36,678 bases of DNA from Planctomycetota bacterium (lineage in GTDB: Bacteria > Planctomycetota > J058 > JAJDCQ01): positions 1 through 36,678 of the forward strand of contig JAJDCQ010000094.1 of the NCBI GenBank assembly GCA_029260755.1, in the 5' to 3' direction. A program made the position numbers and the translations under genes. Under the pieces are notes generated by a model. That model was not told the origin of the DNA. It made no database searches and saw only the letters and a program-made list of their open reading frames with translations. Below, piece by piece: positions 1-8,480 of this stretch (positions within the stretch are counted from its first letter, which is position 1; every line of letters starts with the position of its first letter).

Positions 1-60
1 GGCCGGGGCCGGGGCCGGGGGGGGCACTCTCCTTGGCCCCCGGGGGGGCCCGCGCCCCCC
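1..60. other. Low-complexity window edge
   Basis: The first ~60 bases are runs of GGCC and G or C homopolymers. They continue the reading frame of the WD40-like gene as Gly/Pro/Arg-rich nonsense that does not resemble the preceding blades. I read this as a contig end with unreliable sequence rather than biology. The opposite end of the window shows the same texture. Confidence 0.6.
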
Positions 61-1472
61 CCCACGACGAGGCGACCATCGGGCGAGGCCGCGACGGCGT
101 AGACGGTCGCCTCGAAGCGCTCGATCCGCGCCACGATCGTCCCGGCGGCCGCGTCCCACACGATGACCTCGGCCCCGACGGCGACGGCGACGCGGTCCGC
201 GCCGCCGACGAACGCGACGTCCTGGATGGACGTGTCGCGGAAAGAGGGAGAGGCGGCGATCACCGCGCCGGAGACCGGATCGACGATCCGGACCACGCCA
301 GACGCATCGCCGAGAGCGACCCGCGTCCCGCACGGGCTCGCCGCGAGCGAACCGACCTTCGGCTCCGCTCCGGCGAGCGTCGCGCCGGCCGCCCCCGAGG
401 CGAGGTCGAAGAGCCGCACCGACGAGCCCGACGCGACGACGAGCCTCTCCCCGCCGCCGAGCACCGCCAGGTCGCGAAGGTCGCCCGTCCCGGTCTCGAG
501 CTCGAGCACCACCGCCCCGTCCTCGACCGCGAGCACCCGGATCGTCCCGTGCATGTCGCCGACGACGACGCGCGCCGAGCCGCTCGGGCCGCGGAAGACA
601 TCGGCCCCGTAGAGATCGTGGTCCTGGCGCGGGAGGCTCCGGGCGTTCTCTGGAACGCCGAGGCCGTAGACGGTGACGGTGCCGCGCTGGCTCGTGCTGA
701 TCGCGTGGGCGCCGTCGGGCGTGAACAGGACCCGGCGAACGATCGACTCCTCGCGCCCGAGGCGGCGGCCGGTGTGGCGGCTCCGGGCTTCGCTCGGATC
801 GATCCCGTCGATCGCCCAGGGGACCAGCTCCTCGGCGAGGCGAGCGCGAAGCTCGTCGACGCTCCGCCGCCGCGATCCGGCGTCGACGACGGCCGAGCGG
901 ACGAGGTCCTTCCAGCCGGCGTCGGGGGCGAGAACGGCCCGAGCGGCGGCGAGGTAGCAAGGATCGATCGCGGGGGCCGACCAGCGGTCCCCATCCGCCG
1001 CATCGGCCTCCCCGACGGCGAGCGGCGCGGCGAGGAGCGACGCGGCCTCCTCGGGCGATGCATCGACCGCGGCATCGAGAGCCTCGAGCGCTTCGAGCAG
1101 CTCATCGTCGGGTCCGGTGACACGGTCCCGCCAACGCGGGAGCGTCCAGGCGGCGGCGACGGCGAACCGCAGCGCCACATCCCGCCCCCAGCGGGTGCAA
1201 GACTCCCCGAACGCCGCCCGACGTCGAACCTCGAAGTCCCAGGAGTCCTCCTCCTCGCCCCGCGGAGCAAGCTCCGCCTCGCCACCGTCGACCGGCGCCG
1301 GGTCCCGCCCGAGCGCTTCGAGGGCGGGAGCATGGCCCAGCCACGCCGCGAGCTCGAGACGCTCGGCGGCGAGGTCCCCCGAACGAACGCGCGCCGCGAG
1401 CCACCGGACCTCGGACTCCCGGTCCCCGCGCTGGCGGAAGGCACGCTCGAGATCGCGAAGGGACTCGTCCAC
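1..1472 (-). CDS. WD40-like beta-propeller protein, 3' end cut by window
   Basis: I chose the GTG at 1472, 20 bases after the cpaB stop; about 490 codons are open to the window edge with no stop. Residues 1-60 form a helical segment with the pattern 'RLELAAWLGHAPALEALG', a short helical repeat I associate with planctomycete and myxobacterial regulators. A helical middle region (about 80-235) follows. From about residue 245 come WD40-like blades: 'VRRVLFTPDGAHAISTS', 'VRLFDLASG', 'VVRIVDPVSG', 'VIVWDAAAG' and 'VYAVAASPDGRLVV'. The propeller is probably a protein-protein scaffold; no catalytic motif or signal peptide is seen. Co-directional spacing suggests co-transcription with cpaB. The last ~20 codons lie in low-complexity sequence and should not be trusted. 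The start is uncertain because no clear Shine-Dalgarno precedes the GTG. Confidence 0.8.
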   Translation of the reverse strand, partial: MDESLRDLERAFRQRGDRESEVRWLAARVRSGDLAAERLELAAWLGHAPALEALGRDPAPVDGGEAELAPRGEEEDSWDFEVRRRAAFGESCTRWGRDVALRFAVAAAWTLPRWRDRVTGPDDELLEALEALDAAVDASPEEAASLLAAPLAVGEADAADGDRWSAPAIDPCYLAAARAVLAPDAGWKDLVRSAVVDAGSRRRSVDELRARLAEELVPWAIDGIDPSEARSRHTGRRLGREESIVRRVLFTPDGAHAISTSQRGTVTVYGLGVPENARSLPRQDHDLYGADVFRGPSGSARVVVGDMHGTIRVLAVEDGAVVLELETGTGDLRDLAVLGGGERLVVASGSSVRLFDLASGAAGATLAGAEPKVGSLAASPCGTRVALGDASGVVRIVDPVSGAVIAASPSFRDTSIQDVAFVGGADRVAVAVGAEVIVWDAAAGTIVARIERFEATVYAVAASPDGRLVVGGGAGPPGGQGECPPRPRPR

Positions 1473-1492
1473 GCGGCCGATTGTAGCGCGAC

Positions 1493-2284
1493 CTAGCTCC
1501 CGCCGCTTCGCCCCGCGTTCCCCCGACCGACGCCCCCGTCGACGTCCTTCATGATCTCGTCGAAGAGCGTCTCGGTCGTGACCGCGGCCACCCGCTCGTG
1601 GTCGCCCTTCGCCTCCTCGTTGCTCATCTTCACGAGCTGGAACCGGCCCCGCTGGCTCGCGTGGATGAGCTTCGGCGCCACGTCGGGCTCCACCCGGACA
1701 GTGACCGTCTGGTAGCCGCGGATGTAGCGGTTGCCGGCCTTGGTCAGGTTGTCGATCGCCTTCACCAGCACCTTGTGCATGAGGAGGTGGGACACCTGGA
1801 CCGGCTGCTGGCGGCCGTCCATCGTGATCTCGAAGAAGGCGTAGACATCGACGTAGTCGCCGGGCCGGAGCATCGCGGAGAGGCCGCCGACCGCATCGAC
1901 GGGGATCGTCACCGCGCGCCAGCCCGGCTCGACCTCGACCGGCGCCCAGCTCGCGAGCGCATCGCTGCTCCGGAAGTGCGTTCGCTGAAGGACCTGGCCG
2001 GCCCCGACGTCGCTCAGGACCTCCATGCCGAGGTAACCCTCGAGGTCCGAGCCCGGAATCGCCGTCTCGACCGCGGCGACGAAGGTACTCGGAAACTTCC
2101 GCCGCTCGACCATCGCATCGGTGAGCTCCTCCCCGGTCACGATCGGCGCCCGGGCGACGAGCAGGCTCACCGGCTGGCTGTCGTTGATGACTCCCTCGCG
2201 GACGTTGTCGATGTACCGCTTGACCAGGAGGATCGAGAAGACGCCGAGCACGACGGCGACGATGAGAGCGATCTTGTTCGTCAT
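1493..2284 (-). CDS. cpaB: CpaB/RcpC-like Flp pilus assembly protein
   Basis: A 263-residue protein. Residues 5-24 are a hydrophobic anchor ('IALIVAVVLGVFSILLVKRY'). A SAF domain follows, beginning about residue 40 ('LVARAPIVTGEELTDAMV'), then a core with 'VTIPVDAVGGLSAMLRPGDYVDV' split over residues 125-150, typical of CpaB/RcpC. In Tad/Flp systems CpaB is an inner-membrane-anchored periplasmic protein that helps assemble the secretin and pilus. Here it is an orphan: no cpaA, secretin, cpaE/F or tadBC lies in the window. A strong ribosome site (AAGGAG, 7 bases before ATG) supports the start. The WD40-like gene begins 20 bases downstream. The C-terminal 20 residues are Gly/Arg-rich and probably disordered. 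The family call is firm; the role without the other Tad genes is not. Confidence 0.88.
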   Translation of the reverse strand: MTNKIALIVAVVLGVFSILLVKRYIDNVREGVINDSQPVSLLVARAPIVTGEELTDAMVERRKFPSTFVAAVETAIPGSDLEGYLGMEVLSDVGAGQVLQRTHFRSSDALASWAPVEVEPGWRAVTIPVDAVGGLSAMLRPGDYVDVYAFFEITMDGRQQPVQVSHLLMHKVLVKAIDNLTKAGNRYIRGYQTVTVRVEPDVAPKLIHASQRGRFQLVKMSNEEAKGDHERVAAVTTETLFDEIMKDVDGGVGRGNAGRSGGS

Positions 2285-2395
2285 GGCGTATCTCCTTGCC
2301 CGTCAGCTCTCGCTGGGGCTGGCTCGAGAACGCCGGAATCCTAGCCGCACCGCGGGCTCCGAGGCACGAAGAGTTTTCGAACCAGAGCCCGAGCC

Positions 2396-2537
2396 CACAC
2401 CAGAGAAGCCAGATCACACGAGCTGCCGCCACAGACTCGCTATTGTGATTTCAGGGGTCAGGTCCAGGATTCACACCAGAGGAGCCAGATCTCACCACTG
2501 CGACAGATTCGCTCGTGTGATTCCTGGACCTGACCTC
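2396..2537. repeat. Tandem ~76-bp palindromic repeat with GGTCAGGTCCAG core
   Basis: Two imperfect copies start at 2396 (CACACCAGAGAAGCCAGATC) and 2472 (CACACCAGAGGAGCCAGATC), 76 bases apart. The segment GGGGTCAGGTCCAGGA at 2454-2469 reappears inverted at 2521-2537. Each copy also has an internal short inverted repeat around CACACGAG/CTCG..TGTGA. The same GGTCAGGTCCAG core forms the arms of the palindrome at 15246-15318, so this is a dispersed family. REP-type palindromes mobilised by Y1 (TnpA-REP) transposases look like this, but no such transposase is in the window. Confidence 0.75.
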
Positions 2538-2599
2538 TTCGATGCGATCAACGGAGGTCGTATGAGTCCGCTCGGCAGGCAGCGGCAACGACGCGGTCC

Positions 2600-2735
2600 G
2601 TTCCTGGAACAGACGGAAGGGAGCTCACGCAAAGGCGCAAAGACGCAAAGGGTCATTGCTCCGAGCCGAGATCTGGATCGGGTGGAGCTCCTTTGCGTCT
2701 TTGCGCCTTTGCGTGAGACTCGTCGTTCCTGGAAC
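2600..2735. repeat. Palindromic element with perfect 28-bp inverted arms
   Basis: Arms at 2624-2651 and 2690-2717 are exact reverse complements over 28 bases. They are built from AAAGGCGCAAAGACGCAAAG-type units and separated by 38 bases. The palindrome GTTCCTGGAAC flanks the element at both 2600-2610 and 2725-2735. The structure would fold as a long hairpin. It resembles non-autonomous MITE-like or REP-like elements seen in many genomes; no transposase is encoded. Confidence 0.8.
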
Positions 2736-2939
2736 GCCAGAGCCTCCGGTGCGGCATCGGCTATTCGCCGACCGGAACAGTCCGCGCAATCCGCGTAATC
2801 CGCGGTTTCGTTCTTTCGGCGGCGCGAAGAGAGCGAGACCGAGGATGACGAGCGAACTACGCGGACGACGAGCTGCGATGTCTCATCGCGCTCGAGGCGA
2901 GGACGACCGACCTGAGCGCCGCCGCCGCTGACCGCGCCT

Positions 2940-4214
2940 TCACCGCCCCGGTCGCTGCCGTCCCAGACGTCGCCGCAATGCCCCGAGAATCGTCTTCAAC
3001 GGATCATCGTCGATGACCCCGAGCACCACCGCGAACGTGCCGAGGACGAGCAGTCCGCGGTCGATCGCGCCGACCTCGCCGTTCTCGACGAGCCGCTTCG
3101 CGTGGCCGTGCACCAGGCGTAGCAGCAACCTTTGCAAGCCCGAGATCCGGTGGCGGTGCTCGTCGGCGTCCTCGCTCGCCGCGCGCTCGAGCAGCGTCGC
3201 GGTCATCGCCTCGATCGCCTTCGCCTCGGCGAGGCCGTCGACGTTCTTGCCGCTCCACCTCGTCCGCGTCTCGGCGATCGCGAGGCTCTCGGTCAGCGCG
3301 GCGACGACGCGGGCGTGCTCGGTCAGCGACCCGAAGTCGACCCCGTCCGCCTCGTCGGTCGGGCGGTGGTAGTCGCGGTGCGGCACCGTCGTGAAGAAGA
3401 CGTGCGGCACCTCTCGTTCCGCGAACGCCACGAAGTCGCTCCGCGGCCCGACGTAGTCGGTCGAGAGGCGCCACAGCTCCGAGCGGCTCGCCGCCGCCGC
3501 CTCGCGCACGGCCGCGTCGAGATCGCGGCTCGTCTCGGTGCCGAGGGCGACGAGCCTCCCGGGCGTCGCGTCCATCACCGACCGCCCGAGCATGTCGAGG
3601 CAGATCATCGCGGTCGTCTGCTCGATCGGGATCGGCGCGTGATCGACGTAGAACTGGCTGCCGAGCAGCCCGTGCTCCTCGAGGTCGAACGCGGCGAAGA
3701 CGACGTCGCGTCGCAGCCTCCGACGCACGGCGGGCTCGGACAGCACCCGCGCCACCTCGAGCATCACCGCGGTGCCGCTCGCGTTGTCGTCGGCGCCGTT
3801 CATGACGTCGCCCGTCTCGGGGTCGAGGCCGAGGTGGTCGAAGTGGGCTCCGATCACCACGTGCTCGGTCGCGCCGCCGGGCGCGCGAAGCACGCCGACG
3901 ACGTTCGCGCCCTCCTTGGGCGCCGTGATGAGGTCACCCTCGACGGTGACCGCCTGCACGTAGCCGTCGTCGCCGAGCGGCTCGAGGTCGAGCGCGGCGA
4001 ACGCCTCGGCGATGTGGTCGCGGGACGCGGCCCACCCGGCCGACGGGGCGAGCCGCCCTTCGCGGGCGTCATCGGCGAGCCAGCGAACGTCGGCCTCGAT
4101 CCGGTCGCGGCGCACGCCCCCGGCCGCGTCGTCACCGCGCGCGGCCGGCCCCGGGAGGATGGCCGCCGCGAGAACGACCGAGAGAGCGGGGATGAACGAA
4201 CGAGCCTGCCTCAT
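2940..4214 (-). CDS. Secreted M28-family metallopeptidase
   Basis: A 424-residue protein starting at the ATG whose first bases overlap the upstream stop (ATGA). A purine-rich site (GGAGAGGG) precedes it, which decides this start over in-frame codons further upstream. Residues 1-27 are a signal peptide ending 'GPAARG'. The M28 zinc site is complete: H124 and D126 in 'IGAHFDHLG', D142 in 'NGADDNASG', E179/E180 in 'FDLEEHG', D207 in 'ICLDMLG' and H283 in 'RDYHRPTDE'. This predicts a co-catalytic di-zinc aminopeptidase or related exopeptidase acting outside the cytoplasm. The last ~110 residues are an extension with a hydrophobic stretch ('GLLVLGTFAVVLGVI') that may anchor it. It is coupled to the CoA-binding protein gene upstream. 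Substrate unknown. Confidence 0.92.
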   Translation of the reverse strand: MRQARSFIPALSVVLAAAILPGPAARGDDAAGGVRRDRIEADVRWLADDAREGRLAPSAGWAASRDHIAEAFAALDLEPLGDDGYVQAVTVEGDLITAPKEGANVVGVLRAPGGATEHVVIGAHFDHLGLDPETGDVMNGADDNASGTAVMLEVARVLSEPAVRRRLRRDVVFAAFDLEEHGLLGSQFYVDHAPIPIEQTTAMICLDMLGRSVMDATPGRLVALGTETSRDLDAAVREAAAASRSELWRLSTDYVGPRSDFVAFAEREVPHVFFTTVPHRDYHRPTDEADGVDFGSLTEHARVVAALTESLAIAETRTRWSGKNVDGLAEAKAIEAMTATLLERAASEDADEHRHRISGLQRLLLRLVHGHAKRLVENGEVGAIDRGLLVLGTFAVVLGVIDDDPLKTILGALRRRLGRQRPGR

Positions 4215-4627
4215 GAGCCCTCTCCGGTCAGCGGGGGATGCGCGGGGCCGTCGACGAGGACGCACCCCTCGACGTACTCCAACCCCGCCTCCTCGGCCGC
4301 GGCGGCGATCTCGGGCGACTCGGCGCCGGGCTGCGCCCAGATCCGCTTCACCCCGAGCGCCGCGGCGCTCCTCACGACGTCGATCCCGACGGCCGGGTTC
4401 ACGACCAGGTTGATCGCGTCGACCGGCGGGTCGACGTCCTCGAGCCGCCGCGCGACCGCGATCCCGTCGACCTCGTCGAGCCGCGGATGGATCGGGACGA
4501 CGTCGTGTCCGCGACCGCGGAGGTAGCGGAAGATCTTGCTCCCGAACCGCTCGACCTTGTCGGTCGCGCCGACGACGGCGATGCGACGGGCGCGGAAGAA
4601 GTCGGCGATCGTCTCGGCGCGGGTCAT
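4211..4627 (-). CDS. CoA-binding (YccU-like) Rossmann-fold protein
   Basis: A 138-residue protein; I chose the ATG at 4627 ('MTRAETIADFF') because conservation begins there, although a GTG ten codons upstream is possible. The single CoA-binding domain spans nearly all of it: 'RIAVVGATDKVERFGSKIF' (nucleotide-binding glycine turn), 'HDVVPIHPRLDEVDG', 'DAINLVVNPAVG' and 'RIWAQPGAESPE', with the terminal 'GLEYVEGCVLVD'. The family (YccU/CoA_binding_2) binds CoA or a related nucleotide and has no firmly assigned reaction. Cys near the C-terminus ('EGCVLVD') is typical. Its stop overlaps the start of the M28 peptidase gene by four bases, implying translational coupling, although the two products act in different compartments. 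Confidence 0.9.
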   Translation of the reverse strand: MTRAETIADFFRARRIAVVGATDKVERFGSKIFRYLRGRGHDVVPIHPRLDEVDGIAVARRLEDVDPPVDAINLVVNPAVGIDVVRSAAALGVKRIWAQPGAESPEIAAAAEEAGLEYVEGCVLVDGPAHPPLTGEGS

Positions 4628-4694
4628 CGGTTCTCGCTCGCTTCCTGCGGAGGGCACCCTCGTCCCTCGGGAACCCTCCTCCGGGACTCGCCCA

Positions 4695-5618
4695 TCACTT
4701 CGACTCGTTCTCGAGGTGGCGGTCGAAGAACTCGAACAGCCGCTGGATCGCCTCCCGGGTGTGCCGGCCGAAGCCGTGGCCCGCGCCTTCCATCACGAAC
4801 AGCTCGTGCTCGACGCCGGCCTCCTTGCACTTTTCGGCGAGGATCCGCGCCTGACTCGGCGGGACGAGCGTGTCCTTGTCGCCGTGCATCGTGAGGATCG
4901 GCGGGTCGCCCTCGTCCAGGTAGGTCACCGGGCTCGACGCTCGGTACGCCTCCGCCCTCTCCTCGGGCGGTCCGCCGAGGAAGAGCTCCACGATCGGCTT
5001 CCCGCCGACCGTCTCGTCCCACCCCGCGACCATGTCGGTGACGCCGAAGATGTTCACGACCGCCTTCACGCGGCTGCTCTCGCCCGCGTTGCCAGACTCG
5101 CCCTCGAGCCCGTCGTCCGCGTCGGTGACGCCGACCATGAGGGCGAGGTGACCGCCCGCCGACCCGCCCGAGACGCCGATCCGCTCGGAATCGACCTTGT
5201 ACTTCGCGGCGTTCTTGCGGAGCCAGCGCACGGCCGCCTTCACGTCGTGGACGGCGGCGGGGAACGGGTGCTTGGCGCGGCCGTCGTCGTAGCGGACGTT
5301 CGTCAGGCGGTAGCTCACGGTCACCGCCACGTAGCCGCGCTTCGCCGCCTGGATCGCGAGGGCGCGGAAGCTGCCGCGCTGTCCGGCGCGCCAGCCGCCG
5401 CCGTGAATGAAGACGATCCCCGGAAACGGCCCCTCGCCCGCGTCGGGACGGACGAGGTCGAGGGCGAGCTCGGTCTCGCCCGCGCGCCCGTAGATGATGT
5501 CCTTCTCGATGACGTGCCCGTCGTCGCGGGCGCGCAGCTCCGCCGCCGGCGTCGCCAGGACGACGACGGCGGCGAGGGCGGTCGCCGCCAGGAGGAACAC
5601 GGGTCTCGGTCGGCGCAT
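4695..5618 (-). CDS. Secreted alpha/beta-hydrolase (esterase/lipase, BD-FAE-like)
   Basis: A 307-residue protein starting at ATG 5618 with a GGAGAC ribosome site. Residues 1-27 are a signal peptide. Oxyanion-hole motif HGGGW occurs at 72-76; the nucleophile Ser153 sits in 'GVSGGSAGGH'; the acid is Asp249 in 'MHGDKDTLVPP'; the base is His281 in 'EGAGHGF'. The order and spacing match the bacterial esterase/lipase group that includes BD-FAE feruloyl esterases and carboxylesterases. It probably cleaves carboxylic esters in the periplasm or outside. It is transcribed divergently from the binding-protein/OmpA gene, sharing a 131-base intergenic region, and lies 67 bases upstream of the CoA-binding gene, so an operon with the latter is possible. 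Confidence 0.92.
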   Translation of the reverse strand: MRRPRPVFLLAATALAAVVVLATPAAELRARDDGHVIEKDIIYGRAGETELALDLVRPDAGEGPFPGIVFIHGGGWRAGQRGSFRALAIQAAKRGYVAVTVSYRLTNVRYDDGRAKHPFPAAVHDVKAAVRWLRKNAAKYKVDSERIGVSGGSAGGHLALMVGVTDADDGLEGESGNAGESSRVKAVVNIFGVTDMVAGWDETVGGKPIVELFLGGPPEERAEAYRASSPVTYLDEGDPPILTMHGDKDTLVPPSQARILAEKCKEAGVEHELFVMEGAGHGFGRHTREAIQRLFEFFDRHLENESK

Positions 5619-5666
5619 GATCGGGGTCTCCGTTTCGGATCGGGTCGGGGGGATCACGAGCCTGGA

Positions 5667-5672
5667 ATGATA
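5667..5672 (-). promoter_or_regulatory. Candidate -10 box (TATCAT) for the esterase gene
   Basis: On the minus strand TATCAT lies 48 bases upstream of the esterase ATG, in a region otherwise very GC-rich. It fits a sigma-70-type -10 element. No convincing -35 is seen. The same hexamer precedes the transporter gene at 14376-14381. Confidence 0.35.
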
Positions 5673-5749
5673 CCGGGCCCCCGGCGCTCGCGAAATCTCG
5701 CCCATCCCAGTAGGTTCGCCGCCGCCGTCGCAACCCCAGGAGGCGCCCG

Positions 5750-7420
5750 ATGAAACCCCTTCGCCAGACCGTTGTCGTCGCGCTCGTCGCGAGCGTCGTC
5801 GGGCTGCTCGGCGCGGCCTTCCCGGCCGCCGCCCGGGCCGATGACCCGACGACGTTCGACGCCTACGAGTGGGTCGCGGACCCCGACCTCCCGGCCGTCC
5901 TCGAGCGCCCCGAGGACGGGAGCGACGAGTACAAGATGCGACGGAAGACGGTCGTCTTCCCGATCAACGTCTGGGGCGGCTGGGCGCCGCTCATCGCCGC
6001 CAACCGCGGGTTCAACCCCGGCCCCGACTCGGTCTTCGCGCAGAAGTACGGCTTCATGGTGAAGCTCGTCGTCGTCGAGGACAGCTCCGACCTGCTCACG
6101 AGGTACGTGAACGGCGAGACGCCGATCCTCTGGGGCACGACGGACATGATGGTGCTGTTCGCCTCGCGCCTCGCGACCGGCCCGCGCCCCAAGGTCTTCC
6201 AGCAGATCGACTGGAGCAACGGCGGCGACGGGATCCTCGTCCGGAGCGGGCGAGTGCGCAGCGCCAACGACCTCCGCGGCAAGACGGTCGTCGTCGCGCC
6301 GTTCAGCCCGAGCCACTACTACCTCCTCACCGTCCTCGACGCGGCCGGCGTCGACCCGGGCGAGGTGACGATCAAGTACACCAAGACCGCGTTCGGGGCG
6401 GCCCGCGCCTTCTGGGAGAACGAGGACATCGACGCCTGCGTCTCGTTCGCGCCCGACATCTACACGATCCCCGAGGCGAAGCCCGACGAGTTCCGGCTCC
6501 TGTCGAGCACCGCCGACGCGAAGCGCCTCATCGCGGATGTGTGGGCGGTGCGCGAGGACTTCGCCGCGGCGAACCCGAACGTGATCCGCGGGCTCGTCGA
6601 CGGGATCTTCGAGGGCATGGACATCTGTCGCGACGACCCCGACCAGGTCGCGAAGTGGATGTACGCCGGCTACGGCGAGCACGGGATCAGCAGCGCGGAC
6701 GAGTGCAAGGCGCTCATGGGCGACGCCCATCTCACCAACTGGGCCGAGAACCGCACCTTCTTCACCGACGCGCGCAACCCGACGAGCTTCGACCGCCTCT
6801 GGGACGACGCGCTCCGGCTCTACCGCGAGGCAGGCGCCGTCGAGGAGAGCCTGCCCGCGAAGATGGTCGCGGACACGACGATGCTCGACGACGAGGCGGT
6901 CTCCAAGCGCTGGAAGCACACCAAGGACGATTACACCAACGCGATCCTCGAGGTGAGCGACGAGGCGAGGCAGCGCCTCGCGGCGCGACGAACGACGGGC
7001 AGCGTCGTGACGATGGTCGTCTACTTCGGCGCGGCCGACGAGAGCTTCGACGAGAACAGCGCCGAGGTGGCCGCCGCCCTCGAGGAGGTCGCCCGGCTCG
7101 CCGGAAAGTTCGGCGGGGCGCTCGTCCTGATCGAGGGCTACACCGATCCGATCAGCAGCGGGATCCCGAAGCTGCGGGCGCGCCTCGGCGACAACCCCTA
7201 CGTCGCGAAGGTGCTCGGGGCGCGCGAGCGGCGCCTCGTGCCGCTGTCGTCGGTCCGGGCCGAGTTCGTGAAGCGGGCGCTCGGCGATCGCTACGGCCTC
7301 GCCGCGGACCGCTTCCACGTCGAGGCGCGCGGCGGCGAGCGGCCGGTCACCGAGGACTTCGAGGAGCGGTGGAAGAACCGCCGCGTCGAGATCACCATCC
7401 TGACCGTGGAGGGCGAGTGA
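5750..7420 (+). CDS. Periplasmic binding protein fused to OmpA-like domain
   Basis: A 556-residue protein with an ideal ribosome site (AGGAGG, 7 bases before ATG). Residues 1-30 are a signal peptide ending 'AAARA'. Residues ~55-410 are an NMT1/SsuA-type substrate-binding fold: 'VVFPINVWGGWAPLIAANRG', 'GFMVKLVVVEDSSDLLTRYV', 'DLRGKTVVVAPFSPSHYYLL', 'DACVSFAPD'. Residues ~418-554 are an OmpA-like domain: D466 ('GYTDP') and R503 ('LSSVRAEFVKRAL') are the usual diaminopimelate-binding pair, and 'NRRVEI' (543-548) closes it. About 25 residues are inserted between the two ligand-binding halves. A ligand sensor tethered to peptidoglycan is the simplest reading, because no ABC permease or ATPase is nearby. 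The stop overlaps the vWA start (TGATG). Ligand unknown. Confidence 0.88.
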   Translation: MKPLRQTVVVALVASVVGLLGAAFPAAARADDPTTFDAYEWVADPDLPAVLERPEDGSDEYKMRRKTVVFPINVWGGWAPLIAANRGFNPGPDSVFAQKYGFMVKLVVVEDSSDLLTRYVNGETPILWGTTDMMVLFASRLATGPRPKVFQQIDWSNGGDGILVRSGRVRSANDLRGKTVVVAPFSPSHYYLLTVLDAAGVDPGEVTIKYTKTAFGAARAFWENEDIDACVSFAPDIYTIPEAKPDEFRLLSSTADAKRLIADVWAVREDFAAANPNVIRGLVDGIFEGMDICRDDPDQVAKWMYAGYGEHGISSADECKALMGDAHLTNWAENRTFFTDARNPTSFDRLWDDALRLYREAGAVEESLPAKMVADTTMLDDEAVSKRWKHTKDDYTNAILEVSDEARQRLAARRTTGSVVTMVVYFGAADESFDENSAEVAAALEEVARLAGKFGGALVLIEGYTDPISSGIPKLRARLGDNPYVAKVLGARERRLVPLSSVRAEFVKRALGDRYGLAADRFHVEARGGERPVTEDFEERWKNRRVEITILTVEGE

Positions 7421-8166
7421 TGATGCACCCGATCGACGCGGCGACCCGGATCCTCCCGGTCGCCGGCCTCGCGGCCCTCCTCGGCGTCACCCTGGCGACG
7501 ACCGGCTGTCCGTCCGACGGCAACGCGGAGGCGCGACCCGGCGGGGTCGTTGCGATGACGGCCGAGGCGGAGAGCGAGACGCCGCCGGCGGGCGCGACGA
7601 CCGTCGTCCTGATCCTCGACACCTCGGGCAGCATGGCCGAGGCGGTCGGTGGGTCTTCCAAGATCGACATCGCGAAGGACGTCCTCGTCAACGAGTTCCT
7701 CCCGCTCCTGTCCGACGAGGCCTACGTCGGCCTCTACGTCTTCGACGACGATGACGGGCGGCTCCTCGTCCCGGTGCGCAAGACGACGACGACGGTGCGC
7801 GAGGGGTGGCTCCAGCGCGAGGTCGCCATGGCGGGCGTCGACGAGGTCAGCGTCGGCGGCGGGACACCGATCGTCTCGTCGCTCGATCTGGTCCGCGGCG
7901 ACATCGAGGGCTACCCCGGCGATCGAGTCGTGATCCTGATCACCGACGGCGAGGAGTCCTACTACACCGAGACGGACGTCAAGAAGCGGATCGACTACAA
8001 CACCGAGGCGAAGATCGACACCTTCGTCATCGGCTACGAGCTCGGCGAGGAGGGCCGCTACCTCGAGCGCAAGCTCGGCCTCGACAAGCGCTACTTCCAG
8101 GCGAACGGCGGTCGCGATGGACTGCTCCGCGCGCTCGAGAGCGTCCTGGAAGCGATCGAGAAGTAA
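7420..8166 (+). CDS. vWA-domain lipoprotein with intact MIDAS
   Basis: A 248-residue protein whose start overlaps the previous stop by one base (TGATG), with GGAGGG six bases upstream; two adjacent ATGs are equally possible. Residues 10-30 are hydrophobic and end in 'LATTGC', a near-consensus lipobox with Cys30. The vWA domain runs from ~60 to 245. The metal-ion-dependent adhesion site is complete: DTSGS at 67-71, T149 in 'GGGTP' and D176 in 'LITDGEE'. It probably binds a protein partner through a divalent cation at the cell envelope; the adjacent OmpA-fused binding protein is the obvious candidate. The context, not any motif, suggests this partnership. Confidence 0.88.
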   Translation: MMHPIDAATRILPVAGLAALLGVTLATTGCPSDGNAEARPGGVVAMTAEAESETPPAGATTVVLILDTSGSMAEAVGGSSKIDIAKDVLVNEFLPLLSDEAYVGLYVFDDDDGRLLVPVRKTTTTVREGWLQREVAMAGVDEVSVGGGTPIVSSLDLVRGDIEGYPGDRVVILITDGEESYYTETDVKKRIDYNTEAKIDTFVIGYELGEEGRYLERKLGLDKRYFQANGGRDGLLRALESVLEAIEK

Positions 8167-8174
8167 CGCGAGCC

Positions 8175-8480
8175 ATGAGCGAACTCGACGGCGAGCTGAC
8201 CGCCTGCGCCGCCAAGAGCGGCGCCAACGATCGGAAGACCTTCGTCCTCGGCGCGACCGTCCTCGGCGCGCTCATCGCGGTGGGCTGCTGCGGCGTCTTC
8301 CCCGCGATCTACTTCCTCCTCGGGAGCGGGGAGGAGGTCGGACCGACCGGGCCCGAGGGCGTGGTGAGCGAGTCGGCCGACGGCGCCTCCGACGGCGCGT
8401 CGCCGCCCGTTTCCGAGGGCGTCCCCGGCGAGGGCGACGCCAGCACGGCCGGCGGCGGGGACGAAGGCGCAGGCAGCTGA
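8175..8480 (+). CDS. Small single-pass membrane protein, unknown function
   Basis: A 101-residue protein starting nine bases after the vWA stop. Residues ~23-49 form one transmembrane helix ('FVLGATVLGALIAVGCCGVF' and on to 'YFLLG') with a CC pair. The short N-terminal tail has charged residues. The C-terminal half is Gly/Ser/Ala/Glu-rich, acidic and probably disordered. I recognise no family. Tight linkage to the two upstream genes argues that it is the third component of that envelope module, perhaps its membrane anchor. Confidence 0.72.
   Translation: MSELDGELTACAAKSGANDRKTFVLGATVLGALIAVGCCGVFPAIYFLLGSGEEVGPTGPEGVVSESADGASDGASPPVSEGVPGEGDASTAGGGDEGAGS

Larger units (their letters stand above)
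2285..2939. other. Gene-free region packed with palindromic repeats
   Basis: This 655-base stretch lies between the cpaB start and the M28 peptidase stop. I find no convincing gene on either strand. It contains two separately listed repeat elements (2396-2537 and 2600-2735) and a short run of TCCGCG(C/T)AATCCGCG-like units at about 2783-2806. The cpaB promoter should lie in the first ~100 bases, but no clear box stands out. Confidence 0.7.
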